Source: JAJFJD01 sp965228425 (GTDB lineage Bacteria > Pseudomonadota > Alphaproteobacteria > UBA8366). Taken from it: a stretch of 64,000 bases of DNA. Where the stretch lies: NCBI GenBank assembly GCA_965228425.1, contig OZ245815.1:3410001-3474000 (forward strand), in the 5' to 3' direction. The translations under genes and the position numbers were made by a program. Positions 1-8,756 of the stretch are shown here, one piece after another. Every line of letters begins with the position of its first letter. Position 1 is the stretch's first letter. Below the pieces are notes generated by a model. The model did no database searches, had not been told where the DNA came from, and saw nothing but the letters and a program-made list of their open reading frames with translations.

Positions 1-1952
1 TGGGCGAGCCGGTCAGCATGGTGATGCCCGACGTCGTCGGCGTGCGTTTGGTGGGCCGCCTGCGCGAAGGCGCGACGACCACCGACTTGGTCCTGGCGAT
101 GACGCGGACGCTCCGCGAACACGGCGTGGTGCAGAAATTCGTGGAGTATATCGGCCCGGGCCTGGATCACCTCAGCCTGCCCGAACGCGCGACCCTGGCC
201 AACATGGCGCCGGAATACGGTGCGAGCGTCGGCTTCTTCCCGACCGATGCGGAAACCCTGAACTTCCTGCGCCTGACCGGGCGCGGCGATCAGGTTCCCC
301 TGGTCGAGGCCTATTGCAAGGCGCAGGGCCTGTGGCGCGACGATAGCGTGGACCGCGCCTATTCCGACGTCATCGAGTTCGACGTGAGCCAGGTGGAAGC
401 CAGCCTCGCGGGCCCGAAACTGCCGCAGAGCCAGGTCCCGTTGAGCCAGGTGCACCTGTCGGCGAAGGACGCGCTCGGCAACGGGAAGGCGAACGGCAAC
501 GCGGCAGCGGGAACGCTGCGCGACGGCGACATCGTCATCGCGTCGATCACCTCCTGCACCAACACGTCCAACCCCAACGTCATGCTGGCGGCGGGCTTGC
601 TCGCGAAGAAGGCCCGCGAGAAAGGACTGACGCCGAAACCCTGGATAAAGACATCGTTGTCGCCCGGATCGCGCGCCGTCGGGGATTACCTGACGAATGC
701 CGGGTTGATGGCGCCATTGGAGGAGCTGGGCTTTCACGTCACCGGCTACGGCTGCATGACCTGCTGCGGCGGCTCGGGCGCCCTGCCGGACGACATCGTC
801 GACGACATCACGGCCAACGACTTGAGCGTGGCCGCCATTCTGTCCGGCAACCGCAACTTCGAAGGCCGGATTCACCCGAATGTCGATCTCGCCTATCTTG
901 GTGCGCCGCCGTTGGTCATCGCCTACGCGCTGTTCGGCACCATGTTGGGCGATATCACCACCGAACCGCTGGGCGAAGATCAAGACGGCAACCCCGTCTA
1001 TCTGAAGGACATCTGGCCGAGCGCCGAGGAAATCGACGACACCGTCCGCCGCTACGTGACCCAAGACCTGTTCGCGGACCGCGATATGACCAAGACCGAA
1101 GGGTCCGCGCTGTGGGACGCGATCGACCCGGGCGACGGCGGCGCTTACGCCTGGGACGACGACAGCACCTACATCCTGAAGCCGCCCTTCCTGGAGACGG
1201 CGGACAAACAGAAGTTCACCGGTGATATCGAGGGTGCCGCCGTTCTCGCGATGCTCGGCGACAACGTCACGACGGATCATATCTCGCCCGGCAGCCGCAT
1301 CCTGGAAGGCAGCGTGGCCGGCGACTACCTCTCGGCCCGCGGTGTCGCCCCCTTGGACTACAGCGGCTTCCTGCAACGCCGGGCCAACCACGAAGTCATG
1401 ATGCGCGGGTCGTTCAACAATCCGCGCATCCAGAACGAAATGACGCCGGACCGCCTCGGCGGCTGGACCGTGCATCAGCCGTCCGGCGAGATCATGACGA
1501 TCTTCGACGCGCATGAACGTTACGAAAACGAGGGCCGGCCCCTGGTCGTTGTCGCGGGCCGCGAATACGGCACCGGCTCGTCGCGCGATTGGGCCGCCCG
1601 GGGACCGCATCTGCTGGGCGTGCGGGCGATCATCGCCGAGAGCTTCGAGCGCATCCACCGCAGCAACCTCGTCGGCATGGGCGTTCTGCCGCTGCAGTTT
1701 CAGGACGGCGACGGCCGCGCGTCGCTCGGCCTGGACGGGACGGAAGCCGTCGACATCACCGGTTTCGACGGCGGCATCGGCGTCAACCAAGACGTGTCCG
1801 TGACGTTCACCAAACCCGACGGCACGGTCGTAGAGACGCACGTCCTCTGCCGCCTCGACACCGCCCGCGAAGTCGGCTGGTTCGAAGCCGGCGGCGTGAT
1901 GCCCTTCGTGCTGGAACGGTTTAGCGGGGCCGGGGCTGAGGCATGCGGCTAA
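1..1952 (+). CDS. acnA: Aconitate hydratase (aconitase A), 5' end cut by window
   Basis: This is the C-terminal ~650 residues of a monomeric aconitase, the TCA-cycle enzyme that interconverts citrate and isocitrate through a [4Fe-4S] cluster. Full-length members are about 890 residues, so about a quarter lies upstream of the window. The three cluster cysteines are visible: one in SITSCTNTSNP (codon at 555) and two in GYGCMTCCGGSG (codons at 753 and 762). The C-terminal swivel domain carries GREYGTGSSRDWAARGP and ends in a normal stop. The ATG at base 18 is internal to the family alignment and is not the true start. The gene converges on the FAD oxidoreductase, with 15 bases between stops. Confidence 0.95.
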   Translation, partial: GEPVSMVMPDVVGVRLVGRLREGATTTDLVLAMTRTLREHGVVQKFVEYIGPGLDHLSLPERATLANMAPEYGASVGFFPTDAETLNFLRLTGRGDQVPLVEAYCKAQGLWRDDSVDRAYSDVIEFDVSQVEASLAGPKLPQSQVPLSQVHLSAKDALGNGKANGNAAAGTLRDGDIVIASITSCTNTSNPNVMLAAGLLAKKAREKGLTPKPWIKTSLSPGSRAVGDYLTNAGLMAPLEELGFHVTGYGCMTCCGGSGALPDDIVDDITANDLSVAAILSGNRNFEGRIHPNVDLAYLGAPPLVIAYALFGTMLGDITTEPLGEDQDGNPVYLKDIWPSAEEIDDTVRRYVTQDLFADRDMTKTEGSALWDAIDPGDGGAYAWDDDSTYILKPPFLETADKQKFTGDIEGAAVLAMLGDNVTTDHISPGSRILEGSVAGDYLSARGVAPLDYSGFLQRRANHEVMMRGSFNNPRIQNEMTPDRLGGWTVHQPSGEIMTIFDAHERYENEGRPLVVVAGREYGTGSSRDWAARGPHLLGVRAIIAESFERIHRSNLVGMGVLPLQFQDGDGRASLGLDGTEAVDITGFDGGIGVNQDVSVTFTKPDGTVVETHVLCRLDTAREVGWFEAGGVMPFVLERFSGAGAEACG

Positions 1953-1967
1953 GCAAGAACGTCAAGT

Positions 1968-3107
1968 TCAAGTCGGCCGCAACCCCTCCCGCACCGGGGA
2001 CAGATCGGCCGCTGTTACGCCGAGGTCTTCGATCTCGGCCGGCAGCACTCTGCCGCGTGACAACGCTGCGGTAACACGCCCCAAGGCAGGCGCGGTTTGG
2101 ATGCCGTAGCCGCCCTGCCCCGCCAGCCAGAAGAAGCCGGGTGCCGCCGGATCGAAACCGGCGACCGGCGTCTTGTCGGCGACGAAGGACCGCAAGCCGG
2201 CCCATTGGTGCGACACGCGGTCGACCGTCATCGTCGTTGCCGTCTGGATGCGGTCGATCGCGATGGCGATGTCGAGCTCTTCGGGCTGCACGTCACAGGG
2301 CGGCATCGGGGTCTCGTCGGCCGGGGAGCCCATCACTTTCCCGGCCTCGGGTTTGAAGTAGAATTCCTCGTCGACATCGATGGTCAACGGCCAGGAATCG
2401 ATGTCCGTGCGCGGTGGCGCATCGAAAACGACCGCCGTCCGCCGCTTCGGCACCAAGCCGATCGGGTCGATGCCCGCCAGCGCGGCGAGGTCGTCGCACC
2501 ACGCCCCGGCAGCGTTGACGACGACCGACGCGGTCCACGTACCGCCGGGCGTCCCGACCGACCACTCCGCACCGGCGCGGTTGAGGGTCAGCACCTCGGC
2601 CTCGGTCCAGATCTCGCCGCCGTGATCGCGGATACCGCGCACGAAACCCTGGTGGAGCGCGTGCACATCGATATCCATGGCGTCGGGTTCCAAGACCGCA
2701 CCGGCGACGTAGTCCGGCCGCAACACCGGCAGGATCGAGCATGCCTCGGCCGCATCAATGCGGCGGACGGAGTCGACGAATTGCCGACCTTCTTCCGCAG
2801 CCCGGTCAAGCGCCGCGAGTTGATCGTCACGGCCGATGAACATGGCGCCGCGCGGCCCCAACAACGCATGATCGGCGAACCCGTCGGGCGGCGCGGTGAA
2901 GAAGTCGTGCCCGGCCACGGTCAAGGCGCGGACCGCAGCGCTGCCGTATGCCTGCGTGTAGATCGCCGCCGATCGGCCGGTGGTGTGGTAGGCGAGCGAG
3001 GATTCGCGCTCGAGCAACAGCACACGGCCGTGCCGCGCCAGGAAATAGCCCGCCGACACCCCGGCGATGCCGCCGCCGACAACGATGTAATCGAAACTGT
3101 CGCTCAC
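1968..3107 (-). CDS. FAD-dependent oxidoreductase, DAO/D-amino-acid dehydrogenase type
   Basis: The protein begins with an FAD-binding Rossmann motif (DYIVVGGGIAGVSAGYFLA) and ends with the family signature FFWLAGQGGYGIQTAPALG, as in D-arginine dehydrogenase (DauA)-like members of the DAO superfamily. The likely reaction is flavin-dependent oxidation of an amino or imino acid; the substrate is unknown. I place the start at a GTG just before SDSFDYIVVGG, with an AAGAAG sequence upstream, giving about 379 residues. The frame stays open to a TTG at 3185, but that start would run into the tRNA-like element and add residues that do not look like the family. It appears to be a single-gene unit. Confidence 0.85.
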   Translation of the reverse strand: MSDSFDYIVVGGGIAGVSAGYFLARHGRVLLLERESSLAYHTTGRSAAIYTQAYGSAAVRALTVAGHDFFTAPPDGFADHALLGPRGAMFIGRDDQLAALDRAAEEGRQFVDSVRRIDAAEACSILPVLRPDYVAGAVLEPDAMDIDVHALHQGFVRGIRDHGGEIWTEAEVLTLNRAGAEWSVGTPGGTWTASVVVNAAGAWCDDLAALAGIDPIGLVPKRRTAVVFDAPPRTDIDSWPLTIDVDEEFYFKPEAGKVMGSPADETPMPPCDVQPEELDIAIAIDRIQTATTMTVDRVSHQWAGLRSFVADKTPVAGFDPAAPGFFWLAGQGGYGIQTAPALGRVTAALSRGRVLPAEIEDLGVTAADLSPVREGLRPT

Positions 3108-3164
3108 ACCAGCACGCTTCTTAATCGCTTCATGATCCGGGTGGTCGAATGGTAGGTTTGGCCC

Positions 3165-3238
3165 GCCCTGATCGTTTAGTGGCAAGACATTCCGATCCGA
3201 GGGTCGGATTTCGTTGGGTTCGATTCCCGCTCAGGGCA
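3165..3238 (+). tRNA. tRNA-like element, possibly a degenerate or unusual tRNA
   Basis: A 74-base stretch folds almost as a tRNA. The 7-bp acceptor stem GCCCTGA/TCAGGGC is perfect. It is followed by TC, a 4-bp D stem GTTT/AGAC around AGTGGCA, and a T arm with the GGTTCGATTCC core; the outermost T-stem pair is mismatched. The anticodon arm is abnormal: TCCGA/TCGGA closes an 8-base loop (TCCGAGGG) or CCGAT/GTCGG a 6-base loop, neither giving a normal 7-base loop with U33. No anticodon can be assigned with confidence. It could be a tRNA pseudogene, a remnant integration site, or an atypical tRNA. No CCA is encoded. Confidence 0.4.
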
Positions 3239-3317
3239 CTCATCGTATTTTTGCGACCGGATACTGCCGCCCAAGACTATACCCCCGCGCCCCAACCGGA
3301 TCATCCAAGGAACTCGC

Positions 3318-4277
3318 ATGCGCCTCGCCATCATCAACGACTACCAGAAACTCGCCGAAGAAACCGCCGAATGGGCAAAACTGCCGTCCGACATCTCGGT
3401 CGACGTCTATCAAGACCGGCTGTCCGACGCCGAGGAAGCGGCGAAACGGCTTGCCCCATACGACATTGTCGTCACCGCGCGCGAGGAAACCCGGTTCGAC
3501 CGGGACTTGGTCGAACAGTTGCCGAACCTGAAACTCCTCGTCACCCACGGCCAGCGGAATGCGGCGCTCGACCTCGACGCGCTGACAGGCCAGGGCGTGA
3601 CCGTCACCGGCACCGGGTACGGGTTTCCGAACGGCACGGTGGAAACCGCCTGGGGCCTCATCCTCGGCCTCGCGAAACATATTCCCCTGGAGGACCAGGG
3701 CGTGCGCAACGGCGACTGGGGCCTCGCCCTGCCACGCGGCCTGACCGGCAAGACGCTGGGCGTGCTCGGCCTCGGCCGGCTCGGCGGCGGCGTCGCCCGG
3801 GTAGGGCAGGCGCTCGACATGGAGGTGATCGCGTGGAGCGAGAACCTGACGGAAGAACGCTGTGCGGAACTCGGCGTCACACGCGTCGATAAGGAAGAGC
3901 TGTTCAAACAGTCGGACGTCCTGTCGGTCCATGTGGTCTTGAGCGACCGGTCCCGCGGGCTGGTTGGGGCGTCGGAAATCGGCCTGATGAAGCCGACGGC
4001 TTGGTTGATCAATACGTCGCGCGGTCCCATCGTCGACGAGGCCGCCTTGATCGACGCACTGGAAACCGACCGCATCGCCGGCGCCGGGCTCGACGTCTAC
4101 GACATCGAACCCCTGCCCGCCGGCCACAAGCTCCGCTCCCTGCCCAACACGGTGTTGACCCCGCATATCGGCGGCCGCACCTACGAGAATTTCGCCGCCC
4201 GTTATCAGGACAGCCTGGAAGACGTGCTGGCCTGGCTCGACGGCAACCCGATCCGCGTAATCGCCGCACCGGATTAG
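3318..4277 (+). CDS. D-2-hydroxyacid dehydrogenase family protein
   Basis: A 319-residue NAD(P)-dependent dehydrogenase of the D-isomer-specific 2-hydroxyacid family, expected to interconvert a 2-oxoacid and a 2-hydroxyacid in the cytoplasm. The nucleotide-binding motif GVLGLGRLGGGVAR is near residue 150. The catalytic Arg lies in NTSRGPIVDEAAL, the Glu in LDVYDIEPLP and the His in TPHIGG. Substrate is unclear; similar proteins are often annotated as glyoxylate reductase or phosphoglycerate dehydrogenase-like. The ATG follows AAGGAACTCGC. The gene starts 79 bases after the tRNA-like element and is followed on the same strand by a GST gene. Confidence 0.9.
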   Translation: MRLAIINDYQKLAEETAEWAKLPSDISVDVYQDRLSDAEEAAKRLAPYDIVVTAREETRFDRDLVEQLPNLKLLVTHGQRNAALDLDALTGQGVTVTGTGYGFPNGTVETAWGLILGLAKHIPLEDQGVRNGDWGLALPRGLTGKTLGVLGLGRLGGGVARVGQALDMEVIAWSENLTEERCAELGVTRVDKEELFKQSDVLSVHVVLSDRSRGLVGASEIGLMKPTAWLINTSRGPIVDEAALIDALETDRIAGAGLDVYDIEPLPAGHKLRSLPNTVLTPHIGGRTYENFAARYQDSLEDVLAWLDGNPIRVIAAPD

Positions 4278-4350
4278 TCGCGACCGATGCGCGCGCCTGG
4301 TATGCTGCCGGGCAGATGCAATACACAAACGGAAAAGGCGGACCAAACTC

Positions 4351-4968
4351 ATGAAACTCATCGGCGGATATGGATCGCCCTTCGTGCGGCGCGTGGCGGT
4401 CAGCCTCAATTTCCTCGGGTTCGACTGGCAACAGGAAGCCGTTTCGGTCTTCGACAGTCCCGACCCGGTCAAGAAACATAATCCGCTGGTGCGTGTGCCC
4501 ACCGTCGTGCTCGACGATGGCGAAGCGTTGGTCGAGAGCTACGCGATCCTCGACGCGCTGGACGACATGGCGGGCGAAGGGAAGCGGCTGATCCCCGCCG
4601 GCGGGGCCGAGCGCCGGGCCGTGATGCAGACCACCGCCGTCGGCACCGGCACGATGGACAAAGCGGTGTGGGCCTATTATGAGGGCCGGTTCCATCCGGC
4701 GGAGAAGGTCCACGAGCCGTGGGTCGAGCATAACGACGGTCAGGTGATGGGCGGTCTCGGCCATCTCGACGCCTGCGCGGCAAAGGCCGGCGACAACTGG
4801 CTTGCCGGTACCGACCGGATCAGCCAAGCCGACGTCAGCGCCACGGTCGCCATCACCTTCGCCAACCGCGTCCGGCCCCACCTCAATGTCATGGATAAAT
4901 TCGCGAACCTCGCGGGTTTTGCCGCACGCTGCGAGGCGATGGAAGAGTTCTCCAGCGTCGCGCCGTAA
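4351..4968 (+). CDS. Glutathione S-transferase family protein
   Basis: A 205-residue protein with the GST architecture: a thioredoxin-like N-terminal domain starting MKLIGGYGSPFVRR, with a Ser/Tyr candidate in the position that activates glutathione, the cis-Pro segment LVRVPTVVLDD and the glutathione-contacting ESYAILDAL motif, then an all-helical C-terminal domain. It probably conjugates or reduces small electrophiles using glutathione; the class cannot be assigned. It lies 73 bases downstream of the 2-hydroxyacid dehydrogenase and could be cotranscribed. It ends convergently 12 bases from the flavodoxin-like gene. Confidence 0.88.
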   Translation: MKLIGGYGSPFVRRVAVSLNFLGFDWQQEAVSVFDSPDPVKKHNPLVRVPTVVLDDGEALVESYAILDALDDMAGEGKRLIPAGGAERRAVMQTTAVGTGTMDKAVWAYYEGRFHPAEKVHEPWVEHNDGQVMGGLGHLDACAAKAGDNWLAGTDRISQADVSATVAITFANRVRPHLNVMDKFANLAGFAARCEAMEEFSSVAP

Positions 4969-4980
4969 CGAGGATCGGCC

Positions 4981-5448
4981 TTAGAAGATACCCGCGTCCA
5001 CGCCGTAGGCCATGGCCGCGCCGATCTCCCGGCACTGGCCGACGAAGTCTTCCTGCCAGTCCCCACGGCAGACGACCGGCTCCTGCACCGCGCGCCAGCG
5101 GAGGCCGGTGACGATCGTCTCGACACCGCGCCGCGTGCCGGTGCCGTCATGCCCCGCCCGGATATAGAGGCAATACGGCAGCCCCTGGGTTTCCTCCAGG
5201 ACCGGGTAATAGGTCCGGTCGAAGAAATCCTTCAACGCGCCGCTCATGTAGCCGAGATTCTCGGTGGTGCCGAGAATGATCGCGTTCGCCGCCAGGACAT
5301 CGTCCGGTCCCGCATCGAACGGGCTGAGCGCGGTCACGTCGACAGCAAGACCGTCGTCCGATTGCGCGCCTTCGACCACGGCGTCCCGGAGCCGCCGTGT
5401 GTTTTTAGAAGGTACGTGTGCCACGATGAGAAGCCGTTTGTTCGGCAT
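4981..5448 (-). CDS. Flavodoxin-like / NADPH-dependent FMN reductase family protein
   Basis: A 155-residue protein with a flavodoxin fold. The opening strand and phosphate loop are LLIVAHVPSKNTRRL, the central segment AIILGTTENLGYMSGALKDF is typical of NAD(P)H-dependent FMN reductases, and the chain continues with FDRTYYPVLEE. It is expected to bind FMN and act as a small electron-transfer protein or reductase; the partner is unknown. I take the ATG before PNKRLLIVAHV. The frame also runs 13 codons upstream to a TTG with no ribosome-binding site. It ends 12 bases from the convergent GST gene. Confidence 0.8.
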   Translation of the reverse strand: MPNKRLLIVAHVPSKNTRRLRDAVVEGAQSDDGLAVDVTALSPFDAGPDDVLAANAIILGTTENLGYMSGALKDFFDRTYYPVLEETQGLPYCLYIRAGHDGTGTRRGVETIVTGLRWRAVQEPVVCRGDWQEDFVGQCREIGAAMAYGVDAGIF

Positions 5449-5497
5449 GATGCGACCGAGTGTCCCGTGTAGACCGGTCCGATGCAAGCGGCGGTCG

Positions 5498-6424
5498 TTA
5501 GGCCGCCAACAGGGCGTCGATCTCCTTGAGGTTTTCCGCCGTCAGCTTCCACCGGATCGCGCCGGCGTTGGCCGCCATTTGCTCGGGCTTGGACGCGCCG
5601 CAAATGATGCTGGCGATCGACGGTTGCGCGGCAAGCCAGGAGACCGCCAACGTCAAGATGTCGTAGCCGTGGTCACCGGCGTAGGTTTCGAGGCTTTCCA
5701 GGAGATCGAAATCCGCCGCGGCGAGATTGGCGTCCCCGGCAAGGCGGCTGCCCGCGGGCGCGTCGCTATCCCGCCGGTATTTGCCGGTGAGCAGGCCGCG
5801 CGCGATCGGGTAATACGGCAGGAGACCGATGCCGTTTTTCTCGCAGACCGGAATGAGGTCCGCCTCGATCCCGCGCTCCAGCATGTTCCAGGCGTTCTGC
5901 GCCGTGACGAACCCCTTGAGGCCCGCTTTCTCTGCGGCATCGACCGCGTCCTGCATCTGCCCGCCGGTGTAATAGGAGCAACCGTAGTAGCGAATCTTGC
6001 CCGCGGACACGAGGTCTTCCAGCGCGCCCAGCGTGTCGGACAGCGGCGTGTCGGGATCGGGACGATGCTGCTGATACAGGTCGATCCGGTCGGTCTGCAG
6101 CTGCTTGAGGCTCTTCTCGACGGCAACGCGAATATTCTCCGGCGATCCTTTCGGCTTGCCGTCCACATGCGTATGGGAATGCCCGAACTTGGTCGCGAGA
6201 AATACCTTGTCGCGCTTTCCCTTCAGCCCGGTCCCCATGAAGCGCTCGGACGCGCCGTCGCCATAGGTCTCCGCCGTATCGAAAAAGTCGATACCCGCGT
6301 CGATCGCGGCGTCCAGCACCGCATGCGTGCCCTTCTCGTCTACCCGGCGGCCGAAGGCGTTGCACCCAAGCCCCACCAACGACACGTTCAACCCGCCTTC
6401 GCCACCAATCGTACGCCTATCCAT
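5498..6424 (-). CDS. Aldo/keto reductase
   Basis: A 308-residue NADPH-dependent oxidoreductase of the aldo/keto reductase superfamily. The signature FFDTAETYGDGASERFMG holds the catalytic Asp and Tyr, the Lys lies in VFLATKFGHS, and the His in DLYQQHRPD completes the tetrad. The C-terminal part keeps the cofactor-binding IASIICGASKPEQM region, so the enzyme should be active on a carbonyl substrate that cannot be named. The start ATG is preceded by AAAGGAAC; an upstream in-frame extension has no support. It lies 75 bases downstream of the ankyrin gene on the same strand. Confidence 0.92.
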   Translation of the reverse strand: MDRRTIGGEGGLNVSLVGLGCNAFGRRVDEKGTHAVLDAAIDAGIDFFDTAETYGDGASERFMGTGLKGKRDKVFLATKFGHSHTHVDGKPKGSPENIRVAVEKSLKQLQTDRIDLYQQHRPDPDTPLSDTLGALEDLVSAGKIRYYGCSYYTGGQMQDAVDAAEKAGLKGFVTAQNAWNMLERGIEADLIPVCEKNGIGLLPYYPIARGLLTGKYRRDSDAPAGSRLAGDANLAAADFDLLESLETYAGDHGYDILTLAVSWLAAQPSIASIICGASKPEQMAANAGAIRWKLTAENLKEIDALLAA

Positions 6425-6499
6425 GTTAAGTCCAGTTCCTTTGTTGCGGGTTACGCCGATCTCCAAAGAGACGGAGTCAGCGGCTGTTTCGACGCGCAC

Positions 6500-7174
6500 T
6501 CATTTCAGAATGACAACCATCGGGCCATATCCCCTCTTTTGCGCATGTTTAAGCGGGATAACGCCCTCCCGGTCGGCGATCGTCTTGTCGGCGCCCGCAT
6601 CGACGAGGGCACGCACGGTCGCGACATGCTGCGCTCCACCGTCACCAAGAATGACCGCCTCGATCAGGGCTGTCCAACCAAGGTTGTTAATGTGATCCAA
6701 AGGAGCGCCGGCGGCGATCAACGCTTTGACAACGCCGGCATGGCCGAGATGTGCAGCGGCGATCAACGCCGTGCCGTCATACGGGCTCGTCACCGCCTTC
6801 GGGTCACCGCCAAGTTTGATCGCCAGATTTACCATCCGCACATCGTTCCTGACGGCGGCAATGGTGACGACGTCATAGGTATCAGAGTCGAAGGCCTTGA
6901 TGTCAGCCCCGCCCGCCACGAGAGCGTGGAGTGTTTCATACCCACCGGCATGAGCTGCAATATGGACCGCCGTTCGGCCGTAGCCGTCGCGTTGGTCGGG
7001 GTCTGCCCCTTTTTTCAACAACGCGCTTACCGCCGCTGCATCGTTGCGGTGGGCAGCTGCGTGAAGGCCATCGTATTTAGAGACTTCCTGGTCGCTTGGC
7101 GGCACCTGCGCAAACGCCGTGGACCAAGATAGTCCGGCCAATACGAAAAACGCGATCGCGATTGCATTTTTCAT
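6500..7174 (-). CDS. Exported ankyrin repeat protein
   Basis: A 224-residue protein with a clear signal peptide (MKNAIAIAFFVLAGLSWSTAFA, likely cut after AFA) followed by about five ankyrin repeats, seen as recurring units such as GRTAVHIAAHAGGYETLHAL and GTALIAAAHLGHAGVVKAL. Ankyrin repeats mediate protein-protein contacts; export points to a periplasmic role. Nothing in the sequence names a partner. The ATG is chosen because it opens the signal peptide and follows AGGAAAG; the frame extends far upstream but overlaps the YghU-like gene on the same strand. The adjacent aldo/keto reductase may be cotranscribed. Confidence 0.85.
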   Translation of the reverse strand: MKNAIAIAFFVLAGLSWSTAFAQVPPSDQEVSKYDGLHAAAHRNDAAAVSALLKKGADPDQRDGYGRTAVHIAAHAGGYETLHALVAGGADIKAFDSDTYDVVTIAAVRNDVRMVNLAIKLGGDPKAVTSPYDGTALIAAAHLGHAGVVKALIAAGAPLDHINNLGWTALIEAVILGDGGAQHVATVRALVDAGADKTIADREGVIPLKHAQKRGYGPMVVILK

Positions 7175-7260
7175 TCTGCTTTCCTGAGGCTCCTGTCGGG
7201 CCTGCGATGCAACGGATCTTACAATCTTAACCGTCGAGCGAAGCCGGCGGTATTCGCGGC

Positions 7261-8103
7261 CTAATCCAGGTCGCTCGCGGCATGCCGTTCCGGGACCCGC
7301 TCGTCTTCCGGGCCAGAGGTCTTGTTGACCCGCCGGCCGCGTTGCACCGCGGGCCGCGCCTGAATCTCGGACGCCCAACGCACCACGTTCTTGTAAGAGG
7401 CCACATCGAGGAATTCCGCCGCCTCATAGGCATTGTTCAACACCAGGTTCCCGTACCAGGCATAGGTCGCGATGTCGGCGATGTTGTAGTCGTCGCCGCA
7501 GAGATAACGCCGCTCCGCCAGGTTCCGGTCCAGCACGTCGAGCTGCCGTTTCGTTTCCATCGTGAAGCGGTTGATCGGATACTCGAACCGCTCCGGCGCG
7601 TATTTGTAGAAATGCCCGAAGCCGCCGCCGAGATAGGGCGCGCTGCCCATTTGCCAGAACAGCCAGGAGAAGCACTCCGCCCGCGCCGACGGGTCGTGCG
7701 GCAGGAAGGCATCGAACTTTTCCGCCAGATACAGCAGGATCGCGCCGGACTCGAACACACGCGTCGGCGGCGATGTGCTCTGGTCCAGCAATGCGGGGAT
7801 TTTCGAGTTCGGATTTATCTTCACGAATCCGCTGCTGAACTGATCGCCCTCACCGATCTTGATCAGCCAGGCATCGTACTCCGCGTCCTCCTTGCCGAGT
7901 GCGAGTAGCTCCTCGAACATCACCGTGACCTTGACGCCATTGGGTGTCGCCAGCGAGTAAAGCTGATGCGGATGCTCGCCGCGCGGCAGTTCCTTCTCAT
8001 GCGTCGCCCCGGCAATCGGCCGATTGATCTTCGCCCATTCGCCGCCGCTCTCGGCGTCCCATTTCCAAACTCTCGGCGGGGTATAGCTGGATGAATCGGC
8101 CAT
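7261..8103 (-). CDS. yghU: YghU-type glutathione S-transferase / disulfide-bond oxidoreductase
   Basis: A 280-residue GST-like protein matching the YghU (Nu-class) family in length and landmarks. It has the N-terminal extension ending in the glutathione-binding LYSLATPNGVKVTVMFEELL, the segment FVKINPNSKIPALLDQ, and VFESGAILLYLAEKF. YghU of E. coli binds two glutathione molecules and reduces disulfides and organic hydroperoxides. The C-terminal helical domain includes FGHFYKYAPERFEYPINRF, typical of this subgroup. It is separated by 86 bases from the ankyrin gene. A redox-protective role is inferred from the family only. Confidence 0.88.
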   Translation of the reverse strand: MADSSSYTPPRVWKWDAESGGEWAKINRPIAGATHEKELPRGEHPHQLYSLATPNGVKVTVMFEELLALGKEDAEYDAWLIKIGEGDQFSSGFVKINPNSKIPALLDQSTSPPTRVFESGAILLYLAEKFDAFLPHDPSARAECFSWLFWQMGSAPYLGGGFGHFYKYAPERFEYPINRFTMETKRQLDVLDRNLAERRYLCGDDYNIADIATYAWYGNLVLNNAYEAAEFLDVASYKNVVRWASEIQARPAVQRGRRVNKTSGPEDERVPERHAASDLD

Positions 8104-8233
8104 GCGTTCAGAATCCTCATTGTCGAATTGATTGGGACCGCGTAAGCGGGAATGGAAGGTGGATCAGGCGTTCAACCGGACCACCTGCAAGATATCTGGT
8201 GCATACACGGTATTACGTCAATGCCGGTGCCGC

Positions 8234-8635
8234 TTACGAAAAATGGCGCGCCAGACTACGATGTGCTTGCTCTATCTGCATCGGTTCCAGCGTCAAATCA
8301 GCTTCGACGGACCACGGTGACGGTCCCTGCATTTCCTGGAAGTTGAGGCGAAGCGTTACATGTCCCAGGGAGTCGGCAGTAGCGGAAATCGCGAACTCCC
8401 CCTCCAAGGACGCCCAGGTCAACGCGCCCTTCCAGCCCCGCCACCGATCGACCATCGTCTTGAACAGATCGACAAGACCAGCGGCATCGGCACCGCCGAT
8501 GTCCGAGAAAAGCGCCACCTTTGCCGTGACTTGCAAAGCCGGACTCTCGAAGGAAACCGCGACGGAATTTCGATCGTAGTCGAAGAGCTTCAATGTCGCG
8601 GCCGGATCGGCCGACGAAATCTCAACCGCATCCAT
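8234..8635 (-). CDS. Uncharacterised protein resembling DUF6228
   Basis: A 133-residue soluble protein without signal peptide or membrane segment. It has alternating beta-strand-like segments, and the middle part (WKGALTWASLEGEFAISATA, then LGHVTLRLNF and PWSVEADLTLEP) resembles the DUF6228 family as I remember it, where no function is established. The ATG is preceded by AGGGACG at good spacing; the frame extends 38 codons further upstream without support. It lies between two same-strand genes with gaps above 100 bases, so it is probably transcribed alone. Confidence 0.65.
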   Translation of the reverse strand: MDAVEISSADPAATLKLFDYDRNSVAVSFESPALQVTAKVALFSDIGGADAAGLVDLFKTMVDRWRGWKGALTWASLEGEFAISATADSLGHVTLRLNFQEMQGPSPWSVEADLTLEPMQIEQAHRSLARHFS

Positions 8636-8756
8636 GACAAGCGTCCCTGATGCCCGGTTCACGGGCCCGCCACAACCATACGCGACCTGCAAAGGAAGTT
8701 CATAGCAATATCGAAACGCCGGTCGGACTACGAAACTCAATCCGGTCAAATCACAA

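Noticed and set aside
2097..3155. 352-codon plus-strand frame
   Set aside because: Antisense to the FAD oxidoreductase, Arg-rich and without recognisable motifs.
5264..7132. 622-codon plus-strand frame
   Set aside because: Antisense to the flavodoxin-like, aldo/keto reductase and ankyrin genes, all with clear domains and starts.
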